Shown piece after piece: positions 1 to 5,116 of a stretch of DNA of 6,877 nucleotides (position 1 is the first letter of the stretch; each line of letters starts with the position of its first letter). The notes beneath the pieces are model-generated. The model ran no database searches and had not been told where the DNA came from. It saw only the letters and a list, made by a program, of their open reading frames with translations. The stretch comes from Rhizobiaceae bacterium (GTDB lineage Bacteria > Pseudomonadota > Alphaproteobacteria > Rhizobiales > Rhizobiaceae), in contig JAGWJK010000231.1 of assembly GCA_028865845.1 (NCBI GenBank), forward strand, positions 1 to 6,877. The letters run 5' to 3'. Position numbers and translations under genes: made by a program.

Positions 1-126
1 GAGGCTGATTCCCTCATCTCCGGCGCTGCCTGTTCGTCGCTGCGATCCCTCGGAAGATAACGATGATCGTCTTTGATGATTTGAAACCCCCCGAAAATCC
101 GCCCTCGCGATTCTCGGCATAGCGGT
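1..126. other. Left-edge sequence without a supported gene
   Basis: I see no gene here that can be supported. On the plus strand, frame 1 is open for 19 codons from the window edge to a TAA at 58-60, and frame 2 is open to a TGA near 76. Either could be the tail of an upstream gene, but neither has recognisable residues. On the minus strand a frame is open from an ATG at 118-120 to the edge (40 codons), also without recognisable features. The similarity between the two DUF1275 arms starts just to the right, at 127. Confidence 0.4.
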
Positions 127-288
127 CGCTTCGTGTTAGCCTCCTGTCTCCCGCCAACCCTTCCCGATTGGGCCATGACCAGACAGCGCCGCCGTCGCCT
201 TATAAGACCCGACGTACCGTCACGGGCGTGCTTCTCGTTGCCTCGATTTCCTTTCTCGCAAGCATGACCGATGCCGTCGGGCTGATGC
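127..288 (+). repeat. Left arm of a 162/163-bp imperfect direct repeat
   Basis: This stretch aligns base by base with 1692-1854. By hand I count 8 substitutions and one missing base (between the T at the end of CCTTAT and the following AAGACC) over 163 columns, about 95% identity. The arm covers the upstream flank, the start codon and roughly the first 38 codons of the DUF1275 gene that is intact further right. Similarity stops abruptly at 288/289 on the right and fades to the left of 127. The two arms bracket 1403 bp of unrelated DNA (289-1691). Confidence 0.95.
175..288 (+). pseudogene. Truncated, frameshifted 5' fragment of a DUF1275 gene
   Basis: The ATG at 175 matches the start of the intact DUF1275 gene at 1740, and the first residues (MTRQRRRRLI) are the same. 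One base present in the intact copy is then missing, so the native start runs out of frame. The correct membrane-protein frame (TVTGVLLVASISFLASMTDA) is still readable, but only from a TTG at 168 in another phase. The fragment ends after GLM at 288, where the sequence becomes unrelated. It keeps only the N-terminal residues and part of the first membrane segment of a roughly 240-residue protein, so no functional transporter can be made. The TTG-started frame continues into foreign DNA to a stop at 383, giving a 71-codon chimeric frame that probably has no function. Confidence 0.85.
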
Positions 289-468
289 AAAGAGCGCGAA
301 ACAGATCAACGCTGTTGAACATCGTGTTCGATCTCCGACATCAGATTACGAAATACCGCGACGAGAAGTCGAAGAGCGGTTGAACATTGGCAGCGGTAGC
401 TCGCGTTCACTTGAATTGTAAGAATTACTCTGCGCAATTTGAGAAAAAGGACGAATCGAGTCGGATGG
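289..468. other. Left part of the accessory insert, no gene recognised
   Basis: This is unrelated to the intact DUF1275 locus and precedes the DUF3800 gene. It contains a direct repeat of GTTGAACAT (314-322 and 379-387) and a small inverted repeat TCAAC-GCT-GTTGA (306-318). The frame running out of the pseudogene reads a tail that looks mildly coding (TLLNIVFDLRHQITKYRDEK) to a TGA at 381-383; it could be the 3' end of a lost gene, but I recognise no family. The DUF3800 promoter should lie here, since A+T rises from about 405 on, but I see no convincing -35/-10 pair. Confidence 0.4.
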
Positions 469-1329
469 ATGGTAGACAAGTCTCTCATAATTTACTGCGA
501 CGAATCCGACGACAAGGGTGTCTTCTTCTCGCACTTCTATGGGGGTGCGTTAATCCATGCGAAGGATCAGGGGGAAATAGACCGTCTGCTAAATCAAAAG
601 AAAGCTGATCTGAATATTAATGCCGAAATGAAGTGGGACCGGGTGTCCGCTCCGTATAAAGAAAAGTACATTGAATTTATAAGATACTTTTTCTCGTTTG
701 TAAAAGATGGCCGGATTAAAATCCGGATTATGTTCACCCAGAACATAAATCAGGCAGTGGGTCTCACTGACGAACACATCGGAAATGATTATTTCCTCTT
801 GTACTACCAGTTCGTGAAGCATGCCTTTGGCTTGCGGTATTGTAACGAAAACGGTGATCGAGCCTCAGTCCAGCTCCTACTGGACGACGTGCCGCAGACA
901 AACGCAAAGTTTGAATCGTTCAAGGATTATATGTCCTCACTTTCGACCTTCCCAATTTGGACGCAGGGCAATGTCCGACTGACTAGGGATGGTATCGCCT
1001 CGATCAATTCCAAGCAGCACCCCATTCTTCAGGGATTAGACATCACCTTAGGTGCTATCCAGTCGCGTCTGAACGAGAAGCACACGAAGCCCGTCCCGCC
1101 AGCGAAGCGGAGGTCGAAGCGGGCCGTCGCAAAAGCAGCGGTCTATCAAGCCGTAAAGAATGAAATTTGGGACATGTACCCCAACTTCAATGTTGGTACG
1201 AGCACCGCTGCGCCGAACCTGAGTGAGCGATGGTCTCACCAGTATCGCCATTGGCTGTTCAAGCCTAACAGCAGCGTTCAAGACCTCAATCGGGGAAAAA
1301 AGAAAAAGACCCCACCTCATCCTACGTAA
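469..1329 (+). CDS. DUF3800 domain protein, 286 aa
   Basis: The N-terminus reads SLIIYCDESDD (D11, E12), the strand-plus-acidic start typical of DUF3800 (usually IxIDESG). EMKWDR follows at 53-58, matching the family's E-x-K-W element, then LLLDD at 136-140 and LQGLDITLGAIQSR at 187-200, matching the family's late Q-x-x-D helix. D11, E53, D139/D140 and D191 are spaced as in an RNase H-like acidic centre, so a metal-dependent nuclease is my inference; to my knowledge the biochemical role of the family is not established. The C-terminal third is basic (KRRSKR at 213-218), which could bind nucleic acid. The ATG at 469 places the first strand right at the N-terminus. A TTG at 439 in the same frame is possible, with an AAAAAGGAC stretch just behind it rather than ahead of it. 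The ribosome site before 469 is weak (GAG at 458-460). The gene is AT-rich for this window: 17 of 60 bases are G or C at 661-720, against 41 of 60 at 2701-2760, which points to transfer. Its last codons overlap the minus-strand RNA candidate. Confidence 0.85.
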   Translation: MVDKSLIIYCDESDDKGVFFSHFYGGALIHAKDQGEIDRLLNQKKADLNINAEMKWDRVSAPYKEKYIEFIRYFFSFVKDGRIKIRIMFTQNINQAVGLTDEHIGNDYFLLYYQFVKHAFGLRYCNENGDRASVQLLLDDVPQTNAKFESFKDYMSSLSTFPIWTQGNVRLTRDGIASINSKQHPILQGLDITLGAIQSRLNEKHTKPVPPAKRRSKRAVAKAAVYQAVKNEIWDMYPNFNVGTSTAAPNLSERWSHQYRHWLFKPNSSVQDLNRGKKKKTPPHPT

Positions 1330-1372
1330 ATCCCCTGCGTATGAACGCAAGGCTTCGGATGAGACAGGGTCT
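1296..1372 (-). terminator. Intrinsic terminator structure (minus strand)
   Basis: The 16-bp helix described for the RNA candidate is followed directly by eleven bases of which ten are T (1306-1296, minus strand). No T run follows the hairpin on the plus strand (CCACTGAG at 1373-1380), so it would not terminate the DUF3800 transcript efficiently. Termination here serves either the small RNA itself or any minus-strand transcript entering from the right. Confidence 0.65.
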
Positions 1373-1376
1373 CCAC
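1296..1376 (-). ncRNA. Candidate small structured RNA convergent with the DUF3800 gene
   Basis: Read on the minus strand, AGACCC (1372-1367), TGT (1366-1364) and CTCATCC (1363-1357) pair with GGATGAG (1322-1316), GTG (1315-1313) and GGGTCT (1312-1307). All three TGT/GTG positions are G-U wobbles in this RNA, giving a continuous 16-bp helix. On the plus strand the same positions are C-A mismatches, so the strand is indicated by the sequence. Inside sits a second hairpin, CC-(U)-UGCGU with loop UCAU and ACGCA-GG (1352-1334). The unpaired 3' side contains the palindrome TACGTA (1328-1323). The helix runs into TTTTCTTTTTT (1306-1296), as at an intrinsic 3' end. A promoter-like pair ends about 5-10 bases before the helix, so a transcript of roughly 75-80 nt is expected, antisense to the last 11 codons of the DUF3800 gene. 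From memory, comparative surveys have described several RNA motifs defined by proximity to DUF3800 genes; I cannot tell whether this is one of them. The alternative is a plain terminator for a minus-strand gene to the right. Confidence 0.55.
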
Positions 1377-1380
1377 TGAG

Positions 1381-1408
1381 AAAATAGTGATTTGAATTGT
1401 TGAATCAA
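1381..1408 (-). promoter_or_regulatory. Candidate promoter of the minus-strand small RNA
   Basis: On the minus strand TTGATT (1408-1403) lies 16 bases ahead of TATTTT (1386-1381). A start about seven bases further would fall on the purines at 1377-1373, just before the first base of the long helix at 1372. The fit between promoter and helix is what makes the pair credible. AT-rich DNA yields such pairs by chance, so the call stays moderate. Confidence 0.4.
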
Positions 1409-1434
1409 CTATCTCGACACAGCGATTCGGCTAA

Positions 1435-1701
1435 ACGATTCATATCGTTAACGTCTTTATTTCGCGCGACCACCTCTTTCAGTGCGGAAACTTAGAAGAA
1501 GAGGCTTCAGGTTGGGATGCGAGCGAATCAACAACAAAAGCGGCGCTGGCTTCGTTGCAGGAAATGGGGATAAAGAGCGTGATCACTTCTGTGACTCTTC
1601 TTTTCAACCAGGGGCAAATGATGGTGAGTTCCGCGTCCGGGGGTTCGCGCATACTGCGAACGTCGTACTCAAATCGAAATGCCATTCCAACCGCTTCGTG
1701 C
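1435..1701. other. Right part of the insert, ambiguous coding on both strands
   Basis: On the plus strand one frame is open from 1435 to a TAG at 1702-1704 (89 codons) and looks protein-like, with ASLQEMGIKSVITSVTLLFN in its middle, but it has no usual start codon until well inside. It could be the 3' part of a gene whose front was lost. On the minus strand an ATG at 1685 opens 68 codons to a TGA at 1479-1481, starting MAFRFEYDVRSM, with only GGA touching the ATG and no good ribosome site. I recognise neither product. The minus ORF starts six bases from the edge of the right repeat arm. If it is real, the hairpin at 1372-1307 could be its terminator. AACGAT-TCAT-ATCGTT (1434-1449) is a perfect 6-bp hairpin at the left end of this stretch. 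Confidence 0.35.
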
Positions 1702-1854
1702 TAGCCTCCGGCCTCCCGCCAACCCTTCCCGATTCGGCCATGACCAGACAGCGCCGCCGTCGCCTTATCAAGACCCGACGTACCGTCACGGGCCTGCTTC
1801 TCGTTGCCTCGATTTCCTTTCTCGCTGGCATGACGGATGCCGTCGGGCTGATGC
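1692..1854 (+). repeat. Right arm of the imperfect direct repeat
   Basis: This is the partner of 127-288 and belongs to the intact DUF1275 gene. It covers 48 bases ahead of the ATG at 1740 and the first 38 codons. The gene continues without a break beyond 1854, so this arm is the one joined to the functional gene, whatever the order of events that made the duplication. Confidence 0.95.
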
Positions 1855-2462
1855 TGTCTGGAAATTTCGTGTCGTTCATGACCGGTAATACGACGCGGGC
1901 GGCGATTGCGCTCGGCACCGGCGATTTCAGCCATGCGGCCGTGCTGTTTGCGGCAATTCTGACCTTCATCGGCGGCAATGCGCTTGGCATCGTCATTGCC
2001 CATGCTGCTAACCGGCGCGCCTTCGTGGTGCTTGCCTGCGTCGGCCTTCTTCTGGCGGCCGCTGCCGGCTTCGAGCTGCCGTCGCTCGTCTTCGTGCAAT
2101 TCTATCTAGTCATTTTGGCCATGGGCATGGTCAATGCCACCGTCGAGCATATCGAAGGCCTGCCGATCGGGCTCACCTACGTTACCGGAGCTCTGTCGCG
2201 GTTCGGCCGGGGTATTGGCCGTTTCCTGCTGGGTGACCGCGATCTCGCCTGGCGGGTGCAGATCGTGCCCTGGGGCGGCATGGTGACCGGCGCGACCATC
2301 GGCGCCGTGCTCGCGAGCCTCCTTGGCGGTCATGCGCTCTGGGTGGTTTCCCTAGTGGCGATCGCCCTTTCCATCGCCACTCTTTTTATACCGCGGCCGC
2401 TGCAACGGCGCTTCAATCAACGCCTGGCGATTGCCGCGACGATGGCGTCGCGATCGAAATAG
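1740..2462 (+). CDS. DUF1275 (YoaK-type) integral membrane protein, 240 aa
   Basis: This is probably an inner-membrane protein of the DUF1275 family, which has been linked to transport but whose substrate is not settled. The family signature is clear: AGMTDAVGLML at 29-39 followed by FVSFMTGNTT at 43-52, then MGMVNATVEH at 128-137 and GLTYVTGALSRFGRGIG at 144-160. There are about six hydrophobic segments (roughly 16-36, 66-90, 95-110, 115-132, 176-197, 199-217) and a strongly basic N-terminus (RQRRRR) as expected for a cytoplasmic end. The length is normal. The same frame is open back to 1482, but the extra 86 residues are arginine- and glycine-rich with no family resemblance, so the start is set at 1740, which is also conserved in the broken copy. 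No strong ribosome site precedes it (GATTCGGCC). Its native upstream DNA was displaced by the insert, so its expression may now depend on a promoter in the repeat arm or insert. Confidence 0.88.
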   Translation: MTRQRRRRLIKTRRTVTGLLLVASISFLAGMTDAVGLMLSGNFVSFMTGNTTRAAIALGTGDFSHAAVLFAAILTFIGGNALGIVIAHAANRRAFVVLACVGLLLAAAAGFELPSLVFVQFYLVILAMGMVNATVEHIEGLPIGLTYVTGALSRFGRGIGRFLLGDRDLAWRVQIVPWGGMVTGATIGAVLASLLGGHALWVVSLVAIALSIATLFIPRPLQRRFNQRLAIAATMASRSK

Positions 2463-2529
2463 CCCATTGCGCTGCACAAAAATCTGCTAGGGGGAGATGA
2501 ACAGCGAGACACGGGCTCTAAGTAAGGCC

Positions 2530-2549
2530 CGGTTTGGCAAACCGAGGGA
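2530..2549 (+). promoter_or_regulatory. Hairpin abutting the ribosome site of the DUF218 gene
   Basis: CGGTTT (2530-2535), loop GGC, AAACCG (2539-2544) form a perfect 6-bp stem. Its last base is the first base of the GAGGGA ribosome site (2544-2549), which is six bases from the TTG at 2556. The stem is followed by GAGGGATTTT, so it could also be a weak terminator for the DUF1275 transcript. The sequence does not decide between the two. Confidence 0.4.
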
Positions 2550-2555
2550 TTTTCC

Positions 2556-3347
2556 TTGTTTATATTTTCAAAACTCGTCTGGATTCTCGGTCAGCCATTG
2601 TCGCTGGCCTTTCTGTTCGGCCTGCTGGCCCTGCTCGCCGGCCTTGTCCGCTGGCACCGGCTGCGTGCCCTTTCGATGCTGCTGTCGGTGCTCATCCTCT
2701 TCGTCGCGCTTTACACCACCGCCGGCGCCGTCATCGTGCAGGGGCTGGAGGAGCGCTTTCCGCGCCAGGCCACCGATCCGGCCGATCTCAAATGCATGGT
2801 CGTGCTCGGCGGCGCCACCCAGAACGAGGTGACGACGGTGCGCGGCGGCTATGAACTCGATTCGGCCGGCGACCGGCTGGTGGAGGCTCTGCGGCTGGCA
2901 CAGAAATACCCGCAGGCCCGTATCGTCGTTTCCGGCGGTGACGGCTCGATTACCGGCGATTATGAGGGCGATGCCGTCATTTCCGAACGCTTCTTTACCG
3001 CCCTCGGTATTCCCAAGGATCGTCTTGTCGAAGACACGACCTCGCGCACCACCTATGAGAATGCCGTCAATACCAAGGAACTGCTGACGCAGAACGGCCT
3101 CTCGAATTGCTTGCTGATTACCTCGGGCTTCCATATGCCGCGCTCGGTCGGCATTTTCCGCAAGCAGGGCATCGATATCGTGCCGTGGCCTGTCGACTAC
3201 CGCAGCACCGGCAAGGAAACGCTCGGCTTCGATTTCACCCAGCCCTCGCTCAATGCGCAACTGCTGGCAACGGGCGTACGAGAATGGATCGGCCTCGTCG
3301 GCTACTACGCCGTCGGCCGCACTTCGGCGCTTTATCCCGGGCCGTGA
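2556..3347 (+). CDS. YdcF/ElyC-like DUF218 envelope protein, 263 aa, TTG start
   Basis: This has the ElyC-type layout: two N-terminal membrane helices (about 4-31 and 38-61) followed by a periplasmic DUF218 domain. The domain markers are VVLGGATQNE (82-91), ARIVVSGGDG (121-130), a helix with ERFFTALGIPKDRLVED (144-160), SRTTYENAVNTKELL (163-177) and LLITSGFHMPRSVGIFRKQG (186-205), with WPVDY (211-215) near the end. E. coli ElyC is connected with peptidoglycan and lipid-carrier homeostasis; that role here is by family only. The start is TTG, chosen because MFIFSKLVWILGQP matches the usual N-terminus of the family, GAGGGA lies six bases ahead, and no in-frame ATG exists upstream of an in-frame TAA at 2523. 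An ATG at 2497 with AGGGGGAG touching it opens a different, out-of-phase frame and is not the start. The gene converges with the secreted-protein gene on the other strand. Confidence 0.88.
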   Translation: MFIFSKLVWILGQPLSLAFLFGLLALLAGLVRWHRLRALSMLLSVLILFVALYTTAGAVIVQGLEERFPRQATDPADLKCMVVLGGATQNEVTTVRGGYELDSAGDRLVEALRLAQKYPQARIVVSGGDGSITGDYEGDAVISERFFTALGIPKDRLVEDTTSRTTYENAVNTKELLTQNGLSNCLLITSGFHMPRSVGIFRKQGIDIVPWPVDYRSTGKETLGFDFTQPSLNAQLLATGVREWIGLVGYYAVGRTSALYPGP

Positions 3348-3369
3348 TAAAATACCTGTCCAGACCGTG

Positions 3370-3392
3370 AATCCGCTCAAGCCGGGCGGATT
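3370..3392. terminator. Possible bidirectional terminator between convergent genes
   Basis: AATCCGC (3370-3376) and GCGGATT (3386-3392) form a 7-bp stem with a nine-base loop, in the 62-base gap between the two convergent stop codons. A perfect 12-base palindrome, AGCCGGCCGGCT (3400-3411), follows and runs into the stop codon of the minus gene. Neither has a T run, so intrinsic termination is only suggested. Confidence 0.35.
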
Positions 3393-3409
3393 GAGAAGCA
3401 GCCGGCCGG

Positions 3410-3889
3410 CTATTTCTGCGAGATGGTGACGAACTTCGTGCCGCGGACGCGCACCGTGATCAGGCACGGATCTTCGCCGTCATTGCGGTTGCAGAAGTGC
3501 GGGTGCATCTTCATCACCAGCACCATATTGCCGAAACGCTGGATGAAATCGTAGCCGTAGATCCGGGCGGTCGCGACAAGGATATAGCCGCCTTCGGCGA
3601 CATGGATGTAGAAATTATAGGTGCAGCCTTCATCGGTGCAGTCGGGGCCTTTTTCGCCCTTGCAGGTGATTTCGCCTTCGTTGATGACGATATCGGTCAA
3701 CGTGTCGTTGTTGACGTCCTGCTCGGTGGCAAAGCCGTCGCCATAGCTCGCCTGGCCCTCGCAGCGCTTGTTGAAGTGATCCTTCTCGAAGGCGACCGGG
3801 TCCTGCACCAGCGATTGCTGCGCCAGCGCCACCGTCGGCATGTAGACGAGGGCCAGGACATTCAGGATCACGATCAGCAGCGATTTCAC
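3410..3889 (-). CDS. Secreted small cysteine-containing protein, 159 aa, GTG start
   Basis: I do not recognise a named family. The N-terminus is a clear signal peptide (VKSLLIVILNVLALVYMPTVALA) with an ALA cleavage site before QQ at 24-25, so the product is probably periplasmic. The mature part has six cysteines (43, 76, 84, 89, 133, 142), enough for three disulfides. D58, N60, D62 and D66 in DVNNDTLTD, followed by IVIN, resemble the calcium-binding loop of FG-GAP or dockerin-like repeats; calcium binding is inference. The GTG at 3889 is chosen because GGAGAGGAAG (3904-3895) sits five bases ahead and the signal peptide begins there. An ATG at 3988 in the same frame would add 33 basic residues in front of the signal peptide and is unlikely. 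It diverges from the membrane-protein gene at 4008 with 118 bases between. Confidence 0.75.
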   Translation of the reverse strand: MKSLLIVILNVLALVYMPTVALAQQSLVQDPVAFEKDHFNKRCEGQASYGDGFATEQDVNNDTLTDIVINEGEITCKGEKGPDCTDEGCTYNFYIHVAEGGYILVATARIYGYDFIQRFGNMVLVMKMHPHFCNRNDGEDPCLITVRVRGTKFVTISQK

Positions 3890-4007
3890 GGAGTCTTCCT
3901 CTCCAAAGACGAGTCGATGCCGCTTCTTTACGCGCGCGTGCTTGCGCCGCCCTTGCGGCCATGATTCACTCCGGCCAAATCGCAGCAAGCCCCGCCCGGA
4001 GCACCTG

Positions 4008-4643
4008 ATGTCGTTTCTGTCGTTTCTCGATTATGTCGGTGTCGCCCTGTTTGCCGCAACAGGGGCGCTCTCGGCTTCGCGCAAGCAGCTGGATCTGATC
4101 GGCTTCCTCTTCCTTGCGGCGGTAACCGGCATCGGCGGCGGCACGCTGCGGGATATCGTTCTCGGCCGCGTGCCGGTCTTCTGGGTGATGAATCCGACCT
4201 ACATCATCATCTGTGCGATGATGGGCGTGCTCGTGTTCTTCACGGCGCATCTGTTCGAATCGCGCTACCGGCTGCTGATCTGGCTCGATGCGGTCGGTCT
4301 CTCGGCCTATTGCGTCATGGGCGCGGCCAAGGGCATGGCGGCGACGGGCTCGCCGACAGTGGCGATCGTCACCGGGGCGCTGACGGCGACCTTCGGCGGC
4401 ATTCTGCGCGATCTCCTGGCAAACGAGCCCTCGGTCCTGCTGCGGCCGGAGATCTACGTCACGGCGGCGCTGGTTGGGGCTGGTGTCTTCACCGCCGCCA
4501 ATACGACGATGGCGCCGCTCTACATCTCGTCGACGCTCGGCATTCTCGCCGCCTTCGCGGTACGCGGCGGTGCCTTGTGGTTCGGCTGGACGTTCCCGAC
4601 CTATCATCATAGGCCCGGCCGTCATCCCGATGATGTCATGTAA
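4008..4643 (+). CDS. UPF0126/glycine-transporter (TRIC-like) membrane protein, 211 aa
   Basis: This is an inner-membrane protein of two homologous halves. The first half carries GIGGGTLRDIVLGRVPVFWV at 41-60 and the second GALTATFGGILRDLLANEPS at 123-142, the paired G-G-x-x-R-D signature of the Gly_transporter (former UPF0126, YicG) family. Bacterial members have been shown structurally to be trimeric TRIC-type cation channels, while the domain name reflects a glycine-transport proposal, so the substrate is left open. About seven hydrophobic segments fill the 211 residues, and a polar tail (HHRPGRHPDD) ends it. The ATG at 4008 is used because GGAG (3998-4001) lies six bases ahead and LDYVGVALFAATGALSA is the usual N-terminus. 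The frame is open back to 3942, but those residues are not family-like. It converges with irr, with 53 bases between stops. Confidence 0.88.
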   Translation: MSFLSFLDYVGVALFAATGALSASRKQLDLIGFLFLAAVTGIGGGTLRDIVLGRVPVFWVMNPTYIIICAMMGVLVFFTAHLFESRYRLLIWLDAVGLSAYCVMGAAKGMAATGSPTVAIVTGALTATFGGILRDLLANEPSVLLRPEIYVTAALVGAGVFTAANTTMAPLYISSTLGILAAFAVRGGALWFGWTFPTYHHRPGRHPDDVM

Positions 4644-4696
4644 GAATGAGACTTAAGGTTTCAGGCTGTCTGCAGGGGGACTCTGCTGCCTGCCGC

Positions 4697-5116
4697 TTAC
4701 CGCTGCTTGCGGCGCAGGCGGATCACCACGTCGACATGGGCGATTTCCATGCCCTGCGGCGGTTCGGGGAGATTGCCGATCGTCAGGTTGCTGATCGGAA
4801 TGTCCAGCACCTCGTTATGGCCTTCGACGAAGAAGTGATGGTGGTCGGAGACATTGGTGTCGAAATAGGTCTTGGCGCTTTCGACGGCGAGCACGCGGAT
4901 GAGACCGGCCTCGGTGAACTGATGCAGCGTGTTGTAGACGGTTGCGAGCGAAACCGGCACGCCGGCTTCCACGGCCTCTTCGTGCAGTTCCTCGACGGTC
5001 AGATGGCGGTCGCCCTTGGCGAAGAGAAGGTCTCCGAGCGCAACCCGCTGTCGGGTCGGCCTCAGGCCAGCGTCGCGTAGCCTGGTTTCGATCTCGATCT
5101 TGGCCTCTTGCGCCAT
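4697..5116 (-). CDS. irr: Irr, Fur-family iron/heme response regulator, 139 aa
   Basis: In rhizobia Irr represses or activates iron and heme genes when iron is low and is inactivated by heme. The DNA-binding half reads GLRPTRQRVALGDLLF (17-32) and VSLATVYNTLHQFTEAGLI (55-73, recognition helix). The dimer half holds TYFDTNVSDHHHFFVEGHNE (83-102), with the triple histidine 92-94 that serves as a heme/metal-sensing site in Irr. The Bradyrhizobium-type heme regulatory motif (GCPWHD) is absent, as in other Rhizobium Irr proteins. No hidden N-terminal extension is possible, because an in-frame TGA (5119-5117) touches the ATG. GGAG (5128-5125) is the ribosome site, eight bases away. A good promoter lies upstream. 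The gene is divergent from fabA, an arrangement I know from rhizobia. Fur and Mur are less likely because of the HHH element and the sequence around the recognition helix. Confidence 0.92.
   Translation of the reverse strand: MAQEAKIEIETRLRDAGLRPTRQRVALGDLLFAKGDRHLTVEELHEEAVEAGVPVSLATVYNTLHQFTEAGLIRVLAVESAKTYFDTNVSDHHHFFVEGHNEVLDIPISNLTIGNLPEPPQGMEIAHVDVVIRLRRKQR

Noticed and set aside
711..726. Near-perfect palindrome CCGGATT-AA-AATCCGG
   Set aside because: It lies in the middle of the DUF3800 coding sequence where codons explain it, and nothing nearby suggests an operator or structure.
1307..1372. Plus-strand terminator of the DUF3800 gene
   Set aside because: On the plus strand the helix has three C-A mismatches, overlaps the stop codon and has no T run after it. 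All signals favour the minus strand.
1482..1739. Possible 86-residue N-terminal extension of the DUF1275 protein
   Set aside because: Open in frame, but composition is arginine/glycine-rich and unlike the family. The ATG at 1740 is the start shared with the duplicated arm.
2497..2832. ATG immediately after AGGGGGAG, opening 111 codons
   Set aside because: The purine run touches the ATG, too close for a ribosome site. The product is cysteine/serine/proline-rich and out of phase with the DUF218 gene that covers most of it.
2568..3467. Long minus-strand open frame opposite the DUF218 gene (about 299 codons)
   Set aside because: It is a shadow of a high-GC gene: the plus strand carries recognisable DUF218 motifs, a ribosome site and membrane helices, while the minus translation is histidine/arginine/glycine-rich with no motif.
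3497..3964. Plus-strand 155-codon open frame opposite the secreted protein gene
   Set aside because: The minus frame has a signal peptide, a good ribosome site and ordered cysteines. The plus frame has no ribosome site and no recognisable motif.
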